A stretch of 64,000 nt of DNA from Streptomyces sp. NBC_01429 (GCF_036231945.1 NZ_CP109599.1:4744501-4808500); one strand, 5' to 3'. Counted from the first letter of the stretch, positions 25,386 to 33,902 are shown. The notes: generated from the sequence alone by a model not told the origin. A program made the numbers and translations.

Positions 25386-26932
25386 CCGTGGCCGCCGAGA
25401 GCGCCGCCAGCCTCGTCCAGTCCGTCGACTGGTGGGCGATCGCGCCTCCCACCCTCACGGCGGCGGTCGCCCTGATCGTCCTGGTCGCCGACCTCTTCGT
25501 ACCGGCCCGCCGCAAGCCCCTGCTCGGCGGGATCGCCATCGCCGGCCTCGCCCTCGCGCTGCTGGCGCTCGTACCACTGCGCGACGGCGGCCACAAGACG
25601 TTCTGCCTCACCACCAATGCCGACGTGTGCAGCTACACCGCCGACCACTTCACCCTCGTCATCCAGGCGCTGGTGCTCGGCGGAGCGCTGCTCACCGTCC
25701 TGCTCTCCCTCGCGGACACGAAGGAACTCCCCGTAGGGGAGTACTGGTTCCTCCTGCTCGCCTCGGCCGCCGGCGCGGCCCTGCTGCCCGCCTCCCGCGA
25801 CCTCGCCACCCTGGTCGTCGCCCTCGAAGTCGCCTCCCTGCCCGCCTTCGCCCTGGTCGGGCTCAGGCACGGGGACCGGCTCTCCTCCGAAGCGGCGCTG
25901 AAGTTCTTCCTCTCCTCGGTCACCGCGACCGCGGTGATGCTGCTGGGCGTCAGCTTCGTCTACGCCTCCACCGGCACCCTGCACCTCGGCGAGGTCGCCG
26001 AGCGCCTGTACGACGTGTCCGGCCCGCTGGAGACGCTCGCCAAGGCGGGCGTCGCCCTCACCCTCGTCGGCTTCGCCTTCAAGACGGCCGCCGCGCCGTT
26101 CCACTTCTGGGTCCCCGACACCTATGTGGGCGCGCCCCTGCCCATCGCCGCTTATCTGTCCGTCGTCGGGAAGGCGGTCGGTTTCTCGGGGCTCATCCTG
26201 GTGACCGTCGTCGCGTTCCCCTCGTACGGGACGGTGTGGGGCCCGCTCCTCGCTGTCCTCGCCGCGCTCACCATGACCGTCGGCAACGTGGCCGCGCTGC
26301 GGCAGTCGGCCACGCGCGCGCGGAGCGCGGTACGGCTGCTCGCCTGGTCGTCCGTCGGACAGGCGGGCTACCTCCTGGTCCCGATCGCCTCCGCCGGGTA
26401 CGCGGGCGAGCGGCGGATCGGCTCCACCGTCGCGTACGCCCTGATGTACGCCGTCGTGAACCTCGGCGCCTTCGCCGTCGTCGCCCTGGTGGCCCGTAAC
26501 CACCGCCTCAACCGCCTCTCCGACTACCAGGGCCTGTACGCGCGACGGCCGCTCGCCGCCCTCGCGATGGCCTTCTTCCTGCTCTGCCTGGCCGGACTGC
26601 CCCCGGGGATCATCGGCCTGTTCGCCAAGGTCACCGTCTTCTCCGCCGCCGTCGACGCCGGTCTCGGCTGGCTGGCCGTCGTCATGGCCGTCAACGTCGT
26701 GATCGCGCTCTACTACTACCTCCGGTGGACGGCCGTCCTCTTCCGCGCCCCCGAGGGACAGGAGGAGCCGGCCGCCGGGAACACCGCGGCCGTCACCCCC
26801 GGCGGGGCCGTCGTCTCCGCCGCCCCGGCGCCCGCCCTCACCGTCGCCATCGCCCTGACGGCCGTCGCCGGGATCGTGCTGTCCGGAGCGCCCCAGCTGG
26901 TGCTGCGCTTCGCCGGAGTCAGCCTCTTCTGA
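25382..26932 (+). CDS. nuoN: NADH-quinone oxidoreductase subunit N
   Basis: 516 residues, third antiporter-like subunit with about 14 helices. Typical elements are LVVALEVASLPAFALVGL, GFAFKTAAAPFHFWVPDTY with the conserved Lys, and LARWSSVGQ-like LLAWSSVGQAGYLL. GTG at 25382 overlaps nuoM by 4 bp. It ends the operon; a GC-rich hairpin lies 8 bp after the stop. The operon therefore reads A-B-C-H-I-J-K-L-M-N with D, E, F and G absent. Confidence 0.96.
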   Translation: MTVAAESAASLVQSVDWWAIAPPTLTAAVALIVLVADLFVPARRKPLLGGIAIAGLALALLALVPLRDGGHKTFCLTTNADVCSYTADHFTLVIQALVLGGALLTVLLSLADTKELPVGEYWFLLLASAAGAALLPASRDLATLVVALEVASLPAFALVGLRHGDRLSSEAALKFFLSSVTATAVMLLGVSFVYASTGTLHLGEVAERLYDVSGPLETLAKAGVALTLVGFAFKTAAAPFHFWVPDTYVGAPLPIAAYLSVVGKAVGFSGLILVTVVAFPSYGTVWGPLLAVLAALTMTVGNVAALRQSATRARSAVRLLAWSSVGQAGYLLVPIASAGYAGERRIGSTVAYALMYAVVNLGAFAVVALVARNHRLNRLSDYQGLYARRPLAALAMAFFLLCLAGLPPGIIGLFAKVTVFSAAVDAGLGWLAVVMAVNVVIALYYYLRWTAVLFRAPEGQEEPAAGNTAAVTPGGAVVSAAPAPALTVAIALTAVAGIVLSGAPQLVLRFAGVSLF

Positions 26933-26940
26933 CGCCGTCG

Positions 26941-26970
26941 GGGCGGGGCGGCACGGCCCCCGCCCCGCCC
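26941..26970 (+). terminator. Hairpin after nuoN
   Basis: Stem of at least 8 bp (gggcgggg, 26941-26948, with ccccgccc, 26963-26970) right after the operon end. Confidence 0.5.
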
Positions 26971-27132
26971 GGACGCACCGGGGAACCCGTACCGCTCGCC
27001 TGGCGTTGACCAGTACGGAAGGGTCCACTGGAGAGTGGAGCTGAGCAGCACCAGGTTCTGTCCGCCCGGTTGAGACCGGCCGGGCAGGCCCCAGCGAAGG
27101 GTTCCCCTGCCGCACCACTTGGAGGGCGTACC

Positions 27133-27999
27133 GTGCACCGCCGGCACAACGGGCTGAAGACCGCCGTCCTCCTCGGAGGGCTCTCAGCGCTCATCATCGC
27201 GATCGGCAGCTTCTTCGGCCGAACGGGCCTGATCATCGCGCTCGTCGTGGCGCTCGGCACCAACGCGTACTCCTACTGGAACAGCGACAAGCTGTCCCTG
27301 CGCGCCATGCGCGCCCGCCCGGTCAGCGAGTTCGAGGCACCGCAGCTCTACCGGATCGTCCGCGAACTCTCGACGGCGGCCCGCCAGCCCATGCCGCGGC
27401 TGTACATCTCACCGACCCAGGCGCCCAACGCGTTCGCCACCGGCCGCAATCCGCGCAACGCCGCCGTCTGCTGCACGGAGGGGATCCTCCAGATCCTCGA
27501 CGAGCGCGAGCTGCGCGGGGTCCTCGGCCATGAGCTGAGCCATGTCTACAACCGCGACATCCTGATCTCGTCGGTCGCCGGGGCGCTCGCCTCCGTGGTG
27601 ATGTTCCTGGTGAACTTCGCCTGGCTCATCCCCATCGGCCGCTCCGACGACGATGACGGCCCCGGCCTCTTCGGCATGCTGCTCATCATGATCCTGGGCC
27701 CCCTCGCGGCCTCCGTCATCCAGCTGGCGGTGAGCCGCTCGCGCGAGTACGAGGCCGACGCCTCCGGCGCGCAGCTCACCGGTGACCCGCTCGCCCTCGC
27801 CAGCGCGCTGCGCAAACTGGAGGCCGGGACGCGGCAGCTTCCGCTGCCGCCCGAGCCCCGGATCGAGACCGCGAGCCACATGATGATCGCCAACCCGTTC
27901 CGGCCCGGCGAGGTCTCGAAGCTGTTCTCCACGCACCCGCCGATGGCGGAGCGCATCGCCCGGCTGGAGCGGATGGCGGGCGCTCCCCCCCGGCCGTGA
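27133..27999 (+). CDS. htpX: HtpX-like M48 membrane zinc metalloprotease
   Basis: 288 residues, the family's usual length. Two helices near the N-terminus (about 10-45), the zinc motif in LGHELSHVYNRD (HEXXH with catalytic Glu), two further helices (about 150-175 and 180-200) and the third ligand Glu in SREYEADASGA. HtpX degrades damaged membrane proteins. GTG at 27133 is chosen over the upstream frame because ggaggg precedes it by 6 bases. Monocistronic, convergent with the YccF gene. Confidence 0.94.
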   Translation: MHRRHNGLKTAVLLGGLSALIIAIGSFFGRTGLIIALVVALGTNAYSYWNSDKLSLRAMRARPVSEFEAPQLYRIVRELSTAARQPMPRLYISPTQAPNAFATGRNPRNAAVCCTEGILQILDERELRGVLGHELSHVYNRDILISSVAGALASVVMFLVNFAWLIPIGRSDDDDGPGLFGMLLIMILGPLAASVIQLAVSRSREYEADASGAQLTGDPLALASALRKLEAGTRQLPLPPEPRIETASHMMIANPFRPGEVSKLFSTHPPMAERIARLERMAGAPPRP

Positions 28000-28038
28000 G
28001 CGACCGGGCCCGCACCCGGCCGGCCGGCGGCCCGACGG

Positions 28039-28440
28039 TCAGCGGGCCCCGAAGCGCTCGTCCGTCGACACGACTTCCCGGCCCAACGGCATCAGCGAGA
28101 TCGGGATCAGCTTCAGGTTGGCCCAGCCGAACGGGATGCCGATGATCGAGATGAACAGCGGGATGCTGGTGAGCAGGTGGCCGAGGGCCAGCCACCAGCC
28201 GGCGAAGACCACCCAGATGATGTTCCCGATGAAGGACGGCGCCCCGGCGTCGGGGCGCTCGACCGTGGTGCGCCCGAAGGGCCACAGCACGTAGCCGGCG
28301 ATGCGCAGCGAGGCGACGCCGAACGGGATCGTCACGATCAGGACGAAGCAGATGGCAGCCGCGATGACGTAGCCGATCGCCATCCAGATGCCGCAGAACA
28401 CCAGCCACAGGACGTTGAGGATCAGCTCGATGAGCTTCAT
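28039..28440 (-). CDS. YccF domain-containing membrane protein
   Basis: 133 residues containing two YccF repeats: LNVLWLVFCGIWMAIGYV with IPFGVASLRIAGYVLWPFG, and GNIIWVVFAGWWLALGHL with IPFGWANLKLIPISLMPLG. The function of YccF proteins is not established. The ATG at 28440 has ggaagg nine bases upstream; an in-frame ATG at 28446 would be too close. Faces htpX with a 39-bp gap. Confidence 0.88.
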   Translation of the reverse strand: MKLIELILNVLWLVFCGIWMAIGYVIAAAICFVLIVTIPFGVASLRIAGYVLWPFGRTTVERPDAGAPSFIGNIIWVVFAGWWLALGHLLTSIPLFISIIGIPFGWANLKLIPISLMPLGREVVSTDERFGAR

Positions 28441-28763
28441 GATCATTTGCCTTCCGCGAGATGGCCGTGAGCTGCTGCCCAGCTCAATTATCCGGCCTTG
28501 ACCGCGTGAGACGAAACAGGGGAGAACCCTGGTTCCCCCCTGAGCCCGCCGCGTCCTGAACCCTGCTTCGCCCCTGAACCGGCCGCACCGCGCGTGTGTG
28601 CCACTGGATGCTGGGTAACCGATCGATCATCAGCCGGGCCGGCATCACGGGCGCAGTTCCTGTGGGTTCCTGTGTACGCGCCATAGGTTGCCGATTTGCG
28701 CAACCGTCGCCCGTCTCCACGACGTCTTCCCGGTCACACAGCACGAAAGGCAGGGCTCAGGGC
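28441..28763. other. Intergenic region between divergent YccF and GlsB-like genes
   Basis: 323 bp holding the control regions of both divergent stress-type membrane genes. I could not assign a confident promoter; a ggttcc..gttgcc pair near 28656-28694 vaguely resembles a sigma-B-type site but is too weak to call. Confidence 0.4.
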
Positions 28764-29033
28764 ATGAGCATCATCGGTTGGATCATTCTCGGACTGCTCG
28801 CCGGAGCCGTCGCCAAGATTCTGCTCCCCGGCCGGGACCCCGGCGGGATCATCGGCACCACGCTCATCGGTATCGCGGGAGCCTTCATCGGGGGCTGGGT
28901 GTCCTCCCGTTGGCTCGACCACCCCATCAACGCGAACTTCTTCGACGCCGCCACCTGGGCCGCGGCCATCGGCGGAGCGCTCATCCTGCTCATCGTGTAC
29001 CGGGTGCTCTTCGGCCACTCGCGATCCCGCTGA
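28764..29033 (+). CDS. GlsB/YeaQ/YmgE family small membrane protein
   Basis: 89 residues, three hydrophobic segments. The family signature is clear: IIGWIILGLLAGAVAKILLPG, then GGIIGTTLIGIAGAFIGGW. Proteins of this family (transglycosylase-associated) are often induced by general or osmotic stress; their biochemical role is unknown. The ATG at 28764 gives the canonical N-terminus. Confidence 0.9.
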   Translation: MSIIGWIILGLLAGAVAKILLPGRDPGGIIGTTLIGIAGAFIGGWVSSRWLDHPINANFFDAATWAAAIGGALILLIVYRVLFGHSRSR

Positions 29034-29062
29034 CCGGCGGGAACGGGCACGGGAACGCCAGG

Positions 29063-29104
29063 GGTACGGGAACGGGAGCGGTCCGGCCGCTCCGTCCCCG
29101 TACC
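29063..29104. terminator. Bidirectional terminator between GlsB-like gene and yajQ
   Basis: Outer arms ggtacggg (29063-29070) and ccccgtacc (29096-29104) with an inner ggagcgg/ccgctcc stem; lies between the two convergent stops. Confidence 0.65.
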
Positions 29105-29111
29105 ACCTTGG

Positions 29112-29600
29112 TCACCGGTAGTTGACGAACTGCAGCGCGAAGTCGAAGTCCTGGCCCTTGAGCAGGGAGATCACGGTCTGCAGGTCGTCACGGCTCTTGG
29201 AGCTGACCCGCAGCTCGTCGCCCTGGACCTGCGCCTTGATGCCCTTGGGGCCCTCGTCGCGGATGAACTTCGCGACCTTCTTGGCGTTGTCCTGGGAGAT
29301 GCCTTCCTCGATCGAGGCGAAGATCTTGTACTCCTTGCCGGACAGCTGCGGCTCGCCGGCGTCCAGCGCCTTCAGCGAGATCCCGCGCTTGATCAGCTTG
29401 GACTGGAAGACGTCGAGGATCGCGGAGACGCGCTCCTCGGAGTTCGCCTGCATCAGGATCTTCTCGCCGGACCAGTCGATCGAGGCGCCGACGTTCTTGA
29501 AGTCGTAGCGCTGCGAGATCTCCTTCGCGGCCTGGTTGAGGGCGTTGTCGACCTCCTGCCGCTCGACCTTCGAGACGATGTCGAAACTGGAGTCGGCCAT
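29112..29600 (-). CDS. YajQ family nucleotide-binding protein
   Basis: 162 residues, usual length. Starts MADSSFDIVSKVERQEVDNA and ends DFDFALQFVNYR, both family hallmarks, with the two ferredoxin-like repeats between (QRYDFKN, LKGQDFDF). Some YajQ proteins bind cyclic di-GMP and act with transcription factors; others bind tRNA or GTP. ATG at 29600 has aaggag upstream. It ends 78 bp from the convergent GlsB-like gene. Confidence 0.94.
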   Translation of the reverse strand: MADSSFDIVSKVERQEVDNALNQAAKEISQRYDFKNVGASIDWSGEKILMQANSEERVSAILDVFQSKLIKRGISLKALDAGEPQLSGKEYKIFASIEEGISQDNAKKVAKFIRDEGPKGIKAQVQGDELRVSSKSRDDLQTVISLLKGQDFDFALQFVNYR

Positions 29601-29841
29601 GTCCTGTGGCTCCTTGTCATCGGTGCTGTGGGGTGCTGTGGGGTGTCGGCGGGGGTGCCCGGCGCATGCTCGCCGCGCGACCGGACACCACCGACCGCTG
29701 GCGCAAAGCCTAGTCACCCGCGCCCGCCTCCAGCGCTGATCAATCCAGTGGCGGAGCACCCCCGGGCATCGGGTATTGTTTACGTCGTTGCCAAGGAGCG
29801 CCGCCCACCGGCGGAGTATCCGGACGGCAGCGATATCCCAT

Positions 29842-29923
29842 GGCGGTGTGCCCGAGTGGCCAATGGGAGCGGACTGTAAATCCGCCGGCTTAGCCTTCCC
29901 AGGTTCGAATCCTGGCGCCGCCA
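29842..29923 (+). tRNA. tRNA-Tyr (GTA)
   Basis: 82-base cloverleaf with the long variable arm of class II tRNAs. Acceptor ggcggtg pairs with cgccgcc, discriminator A; anticodon GTA at 29876-29878 within ggactgtaaatcc; T-loop ggttcgaatcc. No CCA is encoded. Confidence 0.96.
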
Positions 29924-29933
29924 CGCGATACGG

Positions 29934-29971
29934 ACGGCCCCTGATCCACGGAAACGCGGATCAGGGGCCGT
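29934..29971 (+). terminator. Terminator after tRNA-Tyr
   Basis: Perfect 14-bp stem (29934-29947 with 29958-29971) and a 10-base loop, followed by tcttcgt. Confidence 0.8.
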
Positions 29972-30057
29972 CTTCGTATGCCCGCGCCGAAGAGGGGCGG
30001 CCCCGCACCCCGGCCGGGACCGGGGCGCGGGCTGTGACCGGGGCTCCGGCGCCGGGG

Positions 30058-30720
30058 TCAGGAACGGGGCCCGGCCACGGCCTTCGTCGCGTCCGCCACC
30101 GGCACCGTCCCGCTGATCAGCTCCAGCGTCAGCCCGGCCGTCTCCGGGGTCTCCAGCAGCTCCAGCAGGACAGCCGCCACATCGTCACGGGGCACCGCAC
30201 CGCGCCCCGTTGACTCCGCCAGCGAGACAAGACCGGTGCCCGCGTCGTCCGTCAGCTGTCCCGGCCGCAGAATCGTCCAGTCGAGCGCGGTCCTTGACCG
30301 TACGTAAGCGTCCGCCGCGCCCTTCGCGCGCTGGTACGCGTCGAAGACCTCGTCGCCCTCGTGGTCGGGGTCCGCGCCCATCGAGGAGACGACCACGAAC
30401 CGCCGTACCCCCGCGCGCTCCGCCGCGTCCGCGAAGAGGACCGCGGCGCCCCGGTCCACCGTCTCCTTGCGGGCCGCTCCGCTGCCGCCGCCCGCGCCCG
30501 CGGCGAAGACCGCCGCGTCCGTGCCCTCCAGTGCCTGGGCCACCTGCTCCACCGAGGCCGACTCCAGGTCCAGGACGACCGGTTCGGCGCCCGAGGCCCG
30601 CAGTTCGTCCGCCTGCCCGGGATCACGGATGATCCCCGCGACCCCGTGTCCGCGCGCGGCGAGCCGTCGCTCCAGCCGCAGCGCGATCTGACCATGTCCT
30701 CCAGCAATCACGATTCGCAT
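30058..30720 (-). CDS. NAD(P)-binding SDR-like protein (YwnB/NmrA type)
   Basis: 220 residues. Rossmann motif IVIAGGHGQIALRLERRLAARGH at the very N-terminus, then VLDLESASVEQVAQAL and FVVVSSMGADPDHEG, matching the short atypical SDRs that bind NAD(P)H. Both GTG 30726 and ATG 30720 are possible; ATG is chosen as giving the usual start just before the first strand. Downstream of the amidohydrolase gene on the same strand by 34 bp, so likely cotranscribed. Substrate unknown. Confidence 0.87.
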   Translation of the reverse strand: MRIVIAGGHGQIALRLERRLAARGHGVAGIIRDPGQADELRASGAEPVVLDLESASVEQVAQALEGTDAAVFAAGAGGGSGAARKETVDRGAAVLFADAAERAGVRRFVVVSSMGADPDHEGDEVFDAYQRAKGAADAYVRSRTALDWTILRPGQLTDDAGTGLVSLAESTGRGAVPRDDVAAVLLELLETPETAGLTLELISGTVPVADATKAVAGPRS

Positions 30721-30754
30721 GGTCACGACCGTACGCCGCGCGGGCCCGCACGGC

Positions 30755-32023
30755 TCACGCGCCGAGGTCCGATCGGCCCTGTCGCGGCAGCTCCAGGGCG
30801 ACGGCCGCCGCCGAGTCGCAGTACTCCCGCACCGCGCTCGTCCGGGCCACCACCCGGCCCCGGTGGACGACGATCCTGCTGTACGCGAGCGACAGCGCGC
30901 CCTCGACGTCCTCCCCGCGCACGGCCAGCAGCTCGGCCGGGAAACCCGCCTCCACCCGCACCTCGGCCAGCCCCATCGCGGCGCGCGCCGCCGCGCTCAC
31001 CGTGCCGTACGCGTCCACCGCCCGCAGCCCGCTCCGCGAGGCCAGCAGATACGCGGACTCCAGGGGGTCCCCGCGCCCCACCGGGTTCGCCAGGTCCCGC
31101 AGCGCGCCGCCGCCCGCAGCGACCCGCACCCCGGCCGACCGCAGCAGCCGTACGGGAGCGATGCCGCGCTCCGCGTCCGGCGGCGGGGTACGGCGCGGAT
31201 CACCCGCGCGCTCCACACCGCCGCACGCGCCCTGCGGCAGACAGACCACGGTCACCCCGGCCGCCGCGAGCTGGTCCGCCGCGCGGGCCGCGACCTCGGC
31301 GGGCAGCCGCGCCAGCCCCGCGAGCGGCCCGAGCGTCACGCCCTGGCGCATGCCGCCCGCCATGGCGGCCAGCCGCGCCAGCCGGGCCGGATCGTCACCG
31401 TCCGTGTGCAGATCCACGGGGCAGCCGTGCTCGGCGGCGACGTTCAGCACCGCCTCCACGTAGCCGGCCGGATCGGGGTCGAGATCGGGGCAGCCGCCCA
31501 CCGCCCCCGCGCCCATCTTCACCGCGTCGCGCAGCATCGCGAGCCCGTCGGCGCCCGCCACACCCGTCAGCAGCCGGGGCACGGCCACGGTGGTCAGATC
31601 GGCGAGCCCGCGCAGCGAGCGGCGGGCCTGGAGCACCGCCTCCATCCGCCCCAGCTGCCGCGCGTCCCCGATCCGTACGTGGGAACGCAGCGCGGTCGCG
31701 CCGTGCCCCAGCTGGAGCAGGGTGGCCTCGGTGGCCCGGCGCTGCACGTCCTCGGGGGAGTAGGAGACCGGCCCGTCCCCGGCGGTGAGCGCGGTGTCGC
31801 CGTGGGCGTGCGGTTCGGCGGGGGCGGGCAGCAGCAGATAGCCCGCGAGATCGACGCGGGTGCCGTGGGCGGCGAGGCTGCCGGCCGTGCCCACCGCCTC
31901 GATCCGGCCCGCGCCGAGCCGTACGTCGACGGTCCTGCCGTCGGCGAGACGTGCGCCGCACAGGACGAGCGCGGTGGTATCGGCCGTGGCGCCGTCGGAC
32001 GGCTGCGGTTGGCTGTCGGGCAT
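30755..32023 (-). CDS. Amidohydrolase, cytosine deaminase-like
   Basis: 422 residues. Composite-domain start (ALVLCGARLADGRTVDVRLG) and the metal His pair in PAEPHAHGDTAL, LRSHVRIGD, the His of VDLHTDGDD and VVCLPQGA fit the metal-dependent hydrolase superfamily, near cytosine/N-isopropylammelide deaminases. In that group a third His lies about where HTDGDD is seen; the final catalytic Asp is less clear (GGGALRDLANPVGRGDPLE looks like the usual GTDNVRD-type end but is altered), so activity or substrate may differ. First gene of a two-gene set. Confidence 0.82.
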   Translation of the reverse strand: MPDSQPQPSDGATADTTALVLCGARLADGRTVDVRLGAGRIEAVGTAGSLAAHGTRVDLAGYLLLPAPAEPHAHGDTALTAGDGPVSYSPEDVQRRATEATLLQLGHGATALRSHVRIGDARQLGRMEAVLQARRSLRGLADLTTVAVPRLLTGVAGADGLAMLRDAVKMGAGAVGGCPDLDPDPAGYVEAVLNVAAEHGCPVDLHTDGDDPARLARLAAMAGGMRQGVTLGPLAGLARLPAEVAARAADQLAAAGVTVVCLPQGACGGVERAGDPRRTPPPDAERGIAPVRLLRSAGVRVAAGGGALRDLANPVGRGDPLESAYLLASRSGLRAVDAYGTVSAAARAAMGLAEVRVEAGFPAELLAVRGEDVEGALSLAYSRIVVHRGRVVARTSAVREYCDSAAAVALELPRQGRSDLGA

Positions 32024-32332
32024 CGCGCTCCTGGTCGAGGGGGTGTGTCCGGCCCGGCAGGCGGGATCACGCAGCGTGGGTCGAGCCTAGGGGCGCCCCG
32101 GCCGAGCTTCGCGGAGGAGCGCAATAGTCGTACCGGCGAGCCCACCCAGGACGCACCCAGGGCCCACTCAGGACCTACCTCAGAACCCACGCATCACCCC
32201 GCCGCTGCCTCGCCTCAGCCCCGCCCTGTGACGCGAGCGCGGTCCCGGGACAACTGGGGCGAGGCACGGGGAAGCGGGCGTTGAAACGGATTTGGGCGAT
32301 CGGCAACCGACCGTGTAATGTCTTCATCGCTC
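32024..32332. other. Intergenic region with a putative tRNA promoter
   Basis: 309 bp. On the plus strand TTGGGC (32292-32297), a 16-base spacer and TGTAAT (32314-32319) lie 13 bases before tRNA-Thr. The rest, including the amidohydrolase upstream region, shows no gene. Confidence 0.45.
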
Positions 32333-32405
32333 GCCCCAATAGCTCAGTCGGTAGAGCGTCTCCATGGTAAGGAGAAGGTCTACGGTTCGATTCCGTATTG
32401 GGGCT
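32333..32405 (+). tRNA. tRNA-Thr (GGT)
   Basis: 73 bases. Acceptor gccccaa pairs with ttggggc, discriminator T; D-arm agctcagtcggtagagc; anticodon GGT at 32366-32368 within ctccatggtaaggag; T-arm ggttcgattcc. No encoded CCA. Confidence 0.96.
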
Positions 32406-32420
32406 CAGATGTTCGGTGAT

Positions 32421-32438
32421 CCTCGCCTTCGGGCGAGG
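32421..32438 (+). other. UUCG-tetraloop hairpin between tRNA-Thr and tRNA-Met
   Basis: Stem cctcgcc/ggcgagg with the extra-stable ttcg loop, 15 bases after tRNA-Thr and 14 before tRNA-Met. No U-tract, so a processing or spacer structure is as likely as a terminator. Confidence 0.6.
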
Positions 32439-32452
32439 AGATCCAACATCGA

Positions 32453-32525
32453 AGCGGTGTAGCTCAGTCGGTAGAGCAAGCGGCTCATAATCGCTGTGTC
32501 ACCGGTTCAAGTCCGGTCACCGCTA
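32453..32525 (+). tRNA. tRNA-Met (CAT), probably elongator
   Basis: 73 bases. Acceptor agcggtg pairs fully with caccgct (the initiator has a mismatched first pair), discriminator A; anticodon CAT at 32486-32488 in ggctcataatc; T-arm ggttcaagtcc. Confidence 0.95.
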
Positions 32526-32528
32526 CAC

Positions 32529-32574
32529 AAAAGTAGCCGATTGTGGGGTCGGTCCTTCGATCGGCTACTCTTTT
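32529..32574 (+). terminator. Intrinsic terminator after tRNA-Met
   Basis: 10-bp stem (agtagccgat, 32532-32541, with atcggctact, 32560-32569) followed by cttttat, a real U-run that is uncommon in this genome. Confidence 0.8.
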
Positions 32575-32618
32575 ATGCGTTCATCCGTTCATCCGTTGTC
32601 CGTCCAAGGAGCACTCAC

Positions 32619-32783
32619 GTGGCTGCCACCGACGTCCGCCCGAAGATCACGCTGGCCTGCGTGGAGTGCAAGGAGCGGAACTACATCACCAAGAAGAACC
32701 GGCGTAACAACCCGGACCGTCTTGAGATGAAGAAGCACTGCCCGCGCTGCAACTCGCACACCGCGCACCGCGAAACGCGCTGA
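32619..32783 (+). CDS. rpmG: Ribosomal protein bL33 (zinc-binding form)
   Basis: 54 residues. GTG at 32619 follows aaggag. Two CxxC pairs (CVEC and CPRC) make this the C+ zinc-ribbon form. Streptomyces usually has a zinc-repressed C- paralog elsewhere; no Zur-type site was seen here, consistent with the housekeeping copy. Upstream of hadA/hadB-like genes, the order known from mycobacteria. Confidence 0.96.
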
Positions 32784-32795
32784 ATCAGGCTCGTA

Positions 32796-32830
32796 CGCGA
32801 GGCCGTCCCCTCTGTGGGGACGGCCTCGCG
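32796..32830 (+). terminator. Terminator after rpmG
   Basis: Perfect 15-bp stem (32796-32810 with 32816-32830) and a 5-base loop. Confidence 0.8.
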
Positions 32831-32987
32831 TCGTTGTGCCGCCGCGACTCGGGAGCCCTGGTCCCCGGTGCCGGTGCCCGGGTGCCGTAGTCCCCGGGGC
32901 CGTGTCCGTCGAGGCCGTACGAACGGGCATTCTTGTGGTCCCCGGTATCGGGGACATCACATCAGGTACATCAGGAGGGAGCGAGTC

Positions 32988-33440
32988 GTGGCGCTCGATC
33001 AGTCCTTCGTGGGGCGGAGCTATCCGCCCACCGCGCCGTACGAGGTCGGCCGGGAGAAGATCCGCGAGTTCGCCGAGGCGGTGGGGGACCCCAATCCGGC
33101 ATACAGCGATCCGGAGGCCGCGAAGGCGCTCGGGCACACCGATCTGATCGCCCCGCCGACCTTTGTGTTCGCGATCACGTTCAAGGCAGCGGGTGTGGTG
33201 ATCGCCGACCCGCAGCTGGGTCTCGACTACAGCCGGGTGGTGCACGGCGACCAGAAGTTCGCGTACACGCGTCCCGTACGGGCGGGGGACCGGCTGACCG
33301 TCACCTCGACCATCGAGGCGATCAAGTCCCTCGCGGGGAACGACATCATCGATGTCCGGGGCGATGTGCACGACGAGTCCGGCGCCCATGTCGTGACCGC
33401 GTGGACCAAGCTGGTGGCGCGTGCCGCCGAGGGGGCGTGA
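32988..33440 (+). CDS. MaoC-like N-terminal dehydratase domain protein (HadA/HadC type)
   Basis: 150 residues with a hot-dog fold. Starts VALDQSFVGRSYPPTAPYEVGREKI and contains YSRVVHGDQKFAYTRPVRAGD, typical of the FAS1-type dehydratase half that lacks the catalytic Asp/His and supports a partner subunit. GTG at 32988 has aggaggg upstream. With the next gene it forms a heterodimeric (3R)-hydroxyacyl-ACP dehydratase pair as HadA-HadB do in mycobacteria. Stop lies 5 bp before hadB. In a non-mycolate organism the pathway step is uncertain; fatty acid elongation is likely. Confidence 0.87.
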   Translation: MALDQSFVGRSYPPTAPYEVGREKIREFAEAVGDPNPAYSDPEAAKALGHTDLIAPPTFVFAITFKAAGVVIADPQLGLDYSRVVHGDQKFAYTRPVRAGDRLTVTSTIEAIKSLAGNDIIDVRGDVHDESGAHVVTAWTKLVARAAEGA

Positions 33441-33445
33441 GGGCG

Positions 33446-33874
33446 ATGACCGCGAAGATCGGTTACGACGACGTCGAGGTCGGCACGGAGCTGCCGGCCC
33501 AGAGCTTCCCCATCACCCGGGCGACGCTGGTGCGGTACGCGGGCGCCTCCGGGGACTTCAACCCGATCCACTGGAACGAGAAGTTCGCCAAGGACGTCGG
33601 GCTCCCGGACGTCATCGCGCACGGCATGTTCACCATGGCCGAGGCGATCCGGGTGGTCACGGACTGGGCGGGCGACCCGGGAGCCGTCGTCGAGTACGGC
33701 GTCCGCTTCACCAAGCCCGTCGTGGTGCCCAACGACGACGAGGGCGCGCTGGTCGAGGTCAGCGCCAAGGTCGGGGCGAAGCTGGACGACAGCCGGGTCC
33801 GGGTGGACCTGACGGCCATGAGCGCCGGGCAGAAGGTGCTGGGCATGTCCCGCGCCGTCGTCCAGCTCGGCTGA
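33446..33874 (+). CDS. MaoC-like (R)-hydroxyacyl dehydratase, HadB type
   Basis: 142 residues. The hydratase-2 motif is intact: YAGASGDFNPIHWNEKFAK with catalytic Asp and His, then VIAHGMFTMAEAIRVV. It is the catalytic partner of the preceding protein. ATG at 33446, 5 bp after hadA-like. A terminator follows 28 bp after the stop. Confidence 0.9.
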   Translation: MTAKIGYDDVEVGTELPAQSFPITRATLVRYAGASGDFNPIHWNEKFAKDVGLPDVIAHGMFTMAEAIRVVTDWAGDPGAVVEYGVRFTKPVVVPNDDEGALVEVSAKVGAKLDDSRVRVDLTAMSAGQKVLGMSRAVVQLG

Positions 33875-33902
33875 GACACGGCGGGAGGCTTCGGTCCCCT
33901 GC

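Noticed and set aside
28656..28694. Sigma-B-type promoter before the GlsB-like gene
   Set aside because: The ggttcc and gttgcc pair has acceptable spacing but a poor -10; expectation from the gene family should not decide the call.
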